Source: Procambarus clarkii (taxonomy: Eukaryota; Arthropoda; Malacostraca; Decapoda; Cambaridae). From it: a stretch of 64,000 nt of DNA. The stretch lies in the NCBI RefSeq assembly GCF_040958095.1, contig NC_091214.1:7115600-7179599 (forward strand). Direction: 5' to 3'. A program made the translations under genes and the position numbers. Below the pieces are notes generated by a model. The model saw only the letters and a list, made by a program, of their open reading frames with translations. It ran no database searches and was not told the DNA's origin. Position 1 is the first letter of the stretch. Each line of letters starts with the position of its first letter. Below, piece by piece: positions 60,701-64,000 of the stretch.

Positions 60701-61756
60701 AAGCGCTGGAGCTTGGTAACTGTTTTGATCTTATTTACGGTGCCTGAAATACAGAGGGTAGAAATTTCAGGGAAATTGGACTGATACTAACGAAGATACG
60801 AGAGAGAGCTAAGGCGGAGGACAAGCGCTGGAGCTTGGTAACTGTTTTGATCTTATTTACGGTGCCCGAAATACAGAGGGTAAAAATTTCAGGGAAATTG
60901 GACTGATACTAACGAAGATACGAGAGAGAGCTAAGGCGGAGGACAAGCGCTGGAGCTTGGTAACTAAATTACTGTATTGAACTACATTTGAAATATGATT
61001 ATTTAAAATTTTAGAGGGATTGGAATGATAGTATTCATTATACGACAGGGGACTAAGGTGGGGGAACGTGAGCTAGAACATGCTTACTAACATGATTTAT
61101 TTGTGTAAAACTGACTTGCTTAATGAAAAGGAGCAAACATACGATGTTGGAAAATAGTTGAACTGAACTGAATGAAAGGAGAGAGAGAGAGAGAGGAGGG
61201 ACGGTTGAGATATTATTATGGAGAAGATAAGATAAGATGTCTGGCTGGCCGGGCGTAAAGTAAATAAAGGTGACGCGACAGATTGCGAGGTAAGGGGGGG
61301 AGGGAGGGAGGGGGGTGTGATGTACGAGACTTGAAAACCATGACTTATACAGATAACTTTCTAAATTTATATGAATAACTAAGGCTTACATAGACGATTT
61401 TGTAAGTTGAAAACATGTAAAATATGTCCGTAGAGTTCTCATGGAAACCCTAAAGAGCTACATACGTTACTTGAATTTGTCCCATAAGGCCTTAACAAAC
61501 TTCTAAGTCTCGGAAATTATTTTCTCATAAGAATTCCATACTTCTAAAATCTGTGACACAAAATTTACCTGAAAACCCTGGCTCACACGCGAGATATTGG
61601 AACCTCAAAACCCTGGCTCACACCGACGATATTGGAATCTGAAAACCCTGGCCCGCACAGACGATATTTTCCCTTTGGAACCTGAAAACCATGGCCCGCA
61701 CAGACGATATTTGACCTGAAAAAAAATATCGTCTGTGTGGAGCCATCCCTACTACT
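54794..61756 (-). repeat. Right inverted arm, 7.0 kb
   Basis: Same domains in mirrored order. The length differs from the left arm mostly by repeat number: a 749-bp duplication in the pentamer domain, one extra 66-bp unit and two fewer CAAATGG-type units. Long stretches show only rare single-base differences; the 161-codon frame at 59394-59879 reads the same as its mirror at 49930-50415. Confidence 0.95.
55460..57115 (-). repeat. Degenerate GGTAA/TTAGG pentamer domain, right arm, with 749-bp duplication
   Basis: The mirror of the left pentamer domain, but twice as long. The block at 55580-56328 is repeated at 56329-57077, starting AAGCAGGTTAAG each time. Confidence 0.88.
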
Positions 61757-61762
61757 CGCAAC
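61757..61762 (+). repeat. Target site duplication, right copy (CGCAAC)
   Basis: Matches 48037-48042 exactly and is followed by TGGGCGGCAGC, which continues the array. Confidence 0.9.
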
Positions 61763-62186
61763 TGGGCGGCAGCTTTACAGTCGTGTGCTCCACACCCACC
61801 CAACTGGGCGGCAGCTTTACAGTCGTGTGCTCTACACCCACCCAACTGGGCAGCAGCTTTACAGTCACGTGCTCTACACCCACCCAACTGGGCGGCAGCT
61901 TTACAGTCATGTGCTCCACACCCACCCAACTGGGCGGCAGCTTTACAGTCGTGTGCTCCACACCCACCCAACTGGGCGGCAGCTTTACAGTCATGTGCTC
62001 CACACCCACCCAACTGGGCGGCAGCTTTACAGTCATGTGCTCCACACCCACCCAACTGGGCGGCAGCTTTGCAGTCATGTGCTCCACACCCACCCAACTG
62101 GGCGGCAGCTTTGCAGTCATGTGCTCCACACCCACCCAACTGGGCGGCAGCTTTACAGTCGTGTGCTCCACACCCACCCAACTGGG
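61757..62186 (+). repeat. 42-bp minisatellite, right part
   Basis: About ten copies in the same orientation and phase as 47437-48042. The array ends where a TGTAAC-beginning LTR starts. Confidence 0.95.
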
Positions 62187-63501
62187 TGTAACGGGGGTTG
62201 GGGGAAATAGCTCAATCTTGTCCATTATTCCACCCCCCAGTTAACTAACGAGGCCGGGGGAAACAGCTCTCTCTAGTCCGTTATCCCGTCCCCAGTTAGC
62301 TAACTATTCTAGAGCACTCCCAGAGTACCTAAGGCAACCTCTCTTGTTCAACACCTTGTAACCTAGGTATTCGACTACCTAGGTGCTAAGACTACAAGGC
62401 GCCGTCACTTGATCAGTTACCCGAAACTCTAGAGAGAACTCTAGAATACAGAATCATTGCCACAAACGTATAAGAGAAAACGAAAGGAAAGAAATGAATA
62501 GTGAAGTAATTAGTGAGGGTTTGGGGTGAGAGGTAGGGAGGTGGGAGGAGCGAGGAGGGTCATTAGTTGAAAGTGAGAGTTCAGAGAGGGGTGGAGGGAG
62601 AGGTGTAGATAGGTAGAAGTAGAAGAGTAGCTAGTAGAAGTAGAAAGTAGATAGTAGAAGACAAAATGCTGCCACCATCCATTCATGATCATTACATACA
62701 AGACAAGGAATGGAACTTGTCTGTATCACAATATTCACCAAAGATGTTATCAAGAGATCATTATTAGTATGGTCCCATCTTTATCGTGTACTCATTCTAA
62801 ACCATGAAACCAGTAACCACAGAGGCTTTCTCACCTCATCTCAAAGCTCTAGGGAACAAAGTTAAACACCCTTTAAATAATAAATTCATAATTATATTTC
62901 ACCTGAAGTATCATAATTTAGCAATTCAATTAAAATGTTCCAGTTTAATATGCAAAGTGAGTCATCATCCAAGAATTCGAGAACCCTACAACTTGACTGC
63001 CCCTGATCATCACACAACATATGTAAACACGACCAAGTCACCTTAGTGCTCAACTCACCAAGTGTCTCTGCCTATAGCTGGATAGAGGGGGGGGGGGTCT
63101 GTAGTTGACAGAGACTCCCGCCCTGCCGGCCGACAGCCTCCCTGCTAGGGCCGTCTCCTCTGCTCTGCTGACTGCTGTTCTGTCTGTTAATGCTTAATGC
63201 TCGATAGCTCTCCGAGTTTATATTGGGGAACCTAGTAGCTAACTCCGCCCACAAGTAGATAGCCTCCGGCACTCTACCAAGCCACTCCTTAAACGTCGGC
63301 ATGTTTGAAGGCTACCCGGCTCCAATTATAAGCTTAGCGGAAGCAAGGTGAAATTCTCATGATCTGACCTCAGGTCACTTGAGGTCATTAACGCTTTGAG
63401 GTGTGATTTTCCGGTGGACAAACTGGCGCCTTCTCTAATCCCTGTCTCTGACTCATGTACTCTATGTATTAAACTAAACCAAACACTTTTACAGTGTTAC
63501 A
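62187..63501 (-). repeat. Probable 3' LTR of the minus-strand element
   Basis: The termini TGTAAC and GTTACA form a 6-bp inverted repeat. It abuts the 42-bp minisatellite at its outer end. A second LTR is not in the window. Confidence 0.6.
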
Positions 63502-64000
63502 TCTCCCCTTCTCCCCGAAATAAAGTTTTTGCAACACTGCTAAAGCAAGCTAGCTGTGTGCAACAACTTTATTAACGAAAAAAAAATACATCCTAGCTAA
63601 ACAAATATACATCATCCTACTCTAAAAAATGAAATATGTAGACAGACGTCCATTGTCTCTGGCTGGGCGACGTCACTGCTTGGTCTTGTAGATAATCCTG
63701 TACCACATTTCTTCAACACAACTGCCTCCGTCGGCTCTCCGTCGTTAACGCACAACAACCCTTGGTCAACCCGAAAGCCGTTACTACTTGAACTGCGCAC
63801 AGGACCGTGGAATTCGGTTGTCCCAGCTGATCTGTAATTGGCCCTACGTCAGTCACCATGAGAGACGTATATTGGGGTTCTTCACAGCTATAGGGACTAC
63901 AAGTTTCGAGACCTTCATATAGTTGCCAACAGTAGAAATCCCATCCTACTCTTCTTCCTCCCTGTTGCTCCAGCACGCCTCCTTCAGAGAGCCACTTCTG
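62187..64000 (-). mobile_element. LTR retrotransposon fossil, minus strand, runs off the window
   Basis: Read on the minus strand, a purine tract (63502-63516) directly precedes a 1,315-bp LTR that begins TGTAACACTG and ends GTTACA. The LTR contains a TATA-like ATATAAAC near 63216-63224. The family is not determined, because the coding region lies beyond the right edge. The internal piece at 63517-64000 holds an unassigned minus-strand frame (63713-63976). Age and state cannot be judged from one LTR. Confidence 0.6.

Larger units (their letters stand above)
48043..61756. mobile_element. Giant foldback element, 13,714 bp
   Basis: Two inverted arms make up about 97% of the element. It begins AGTAGTAGGGATGGCTCC and ends with the exact reverse complement. 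A 6-bp duplication flanks it, and removing the element plus one duplicate restores a perfect in-phase minisatellite unit. No credible protein gene, tRNA head or transposase motif was found in the arms or spacer. A 6-bp duplication, AG terminus and tandem triplet tip are features of Polinton/Maverick elements; arms built of tandem repeats are a feature of Foldback/Galileo-type elements. I cannot choose between these, and it may be a non-autonomous derivative of either or a new group. Confidence 0.88.

Noticed and set aside
48043-61756. Simple assembly or sequencing foldback artefact
   Set aside because: The flanking array is not inverted, a 6-bp duplication is present, and the arms differ in repeat copy number. 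Read support would still be needed for certainty.
63713-63976. 87-codon minus-strand ORF as a host gene
   Set aside because: It lies inside the probable LTR element and shows no recognisable domain; left unassigned.

Overview
This is eukaryotic, gene-poor, repeat-packed DNA, most likely from a decapod crustacean such as a crayfish or relative. That assignment rests on recalled motifs: the LINE 3' end with the 'GGGCCAATAGGCCTTCTGC' core, tRNA-derived SINE heads, and the 'GGTCCAGGACGG' leader repeat. I recall these as abundant in decapod genomes but could not search for them. Nothing resembles a bacterial operon. The only plausible host-type genes are three copies of one small C2H2 zinc-finger ORF. 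Almost everything else is mobile or tandemly repeated DNA, much of it nested.

Region 1 (1-36357) is a recent tandem segmental duplication. Four units start at equivalent points 1, 8270, 18209 and 34343; the first is cut by the window edge and the fourth breaks off at 36357. The ancestral unit is about 8.3 kb. Each full unit holds, in order, a decayed minus-strand LINE (LINE-B), several mutually inverted pieces of a CR1/Jockey-type LINE (LINE-A), a short exon-like acidic ORF, a zinc-finger ORF with a poly(A) signal, and a tRNA-derived SINE. Later insertions distinguish the units. Unit 2 gained six tandem copies of a 260-bp SINE-like repeat (13631-15195). Unit 3 gained two LINE-A insertions (22384-22933 and 23528-26316) and a 4.4-kb I-group LINE (27724-32164). 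Empty sites in sister units confirm each event.

Region 2 (36358-47436) starts with a 2.5-kb C-rich 26-bp minisatellite. It continues with a LINE 3' end, a broken Ty3/gypsy fossil carrying a SINE, a decayed piggyBac transposon with TTAA target duplications and a second SINE, and stretches where I see no gene.

Region 3 (47437-62186) is the most remarkable. A 42-bp minisatellite is split by a 13,714-bp foldback element (48043-61756). The element has near-identical inverted arms of 6.3 and 7.0 kb around a 451-bp spacer. It begins AGTAGTAGGG, ends CCCTACTACT, and is flanked by a perfect 6-bp duplication CGCAAC. The host array continues in phase and in the same orientation on both sides, so this is an insertion and not a simple assembly foldback. 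The arms are built from a fixed series of tandem-repeat domains, including about 0.9-1.6 kb of GGTAA/TTAGG-like pentamers, and I see no credible gene. The 6-bp duplication, AG start and triplet-repeated tip recall Polinton/Maverick termini, but the family is unresolved.

Region 4 (62187-64000) is the 3' LTR, polypurine tract and internal start of a minus-strand LTR retroelement fossil that abuts the same minisatellite.
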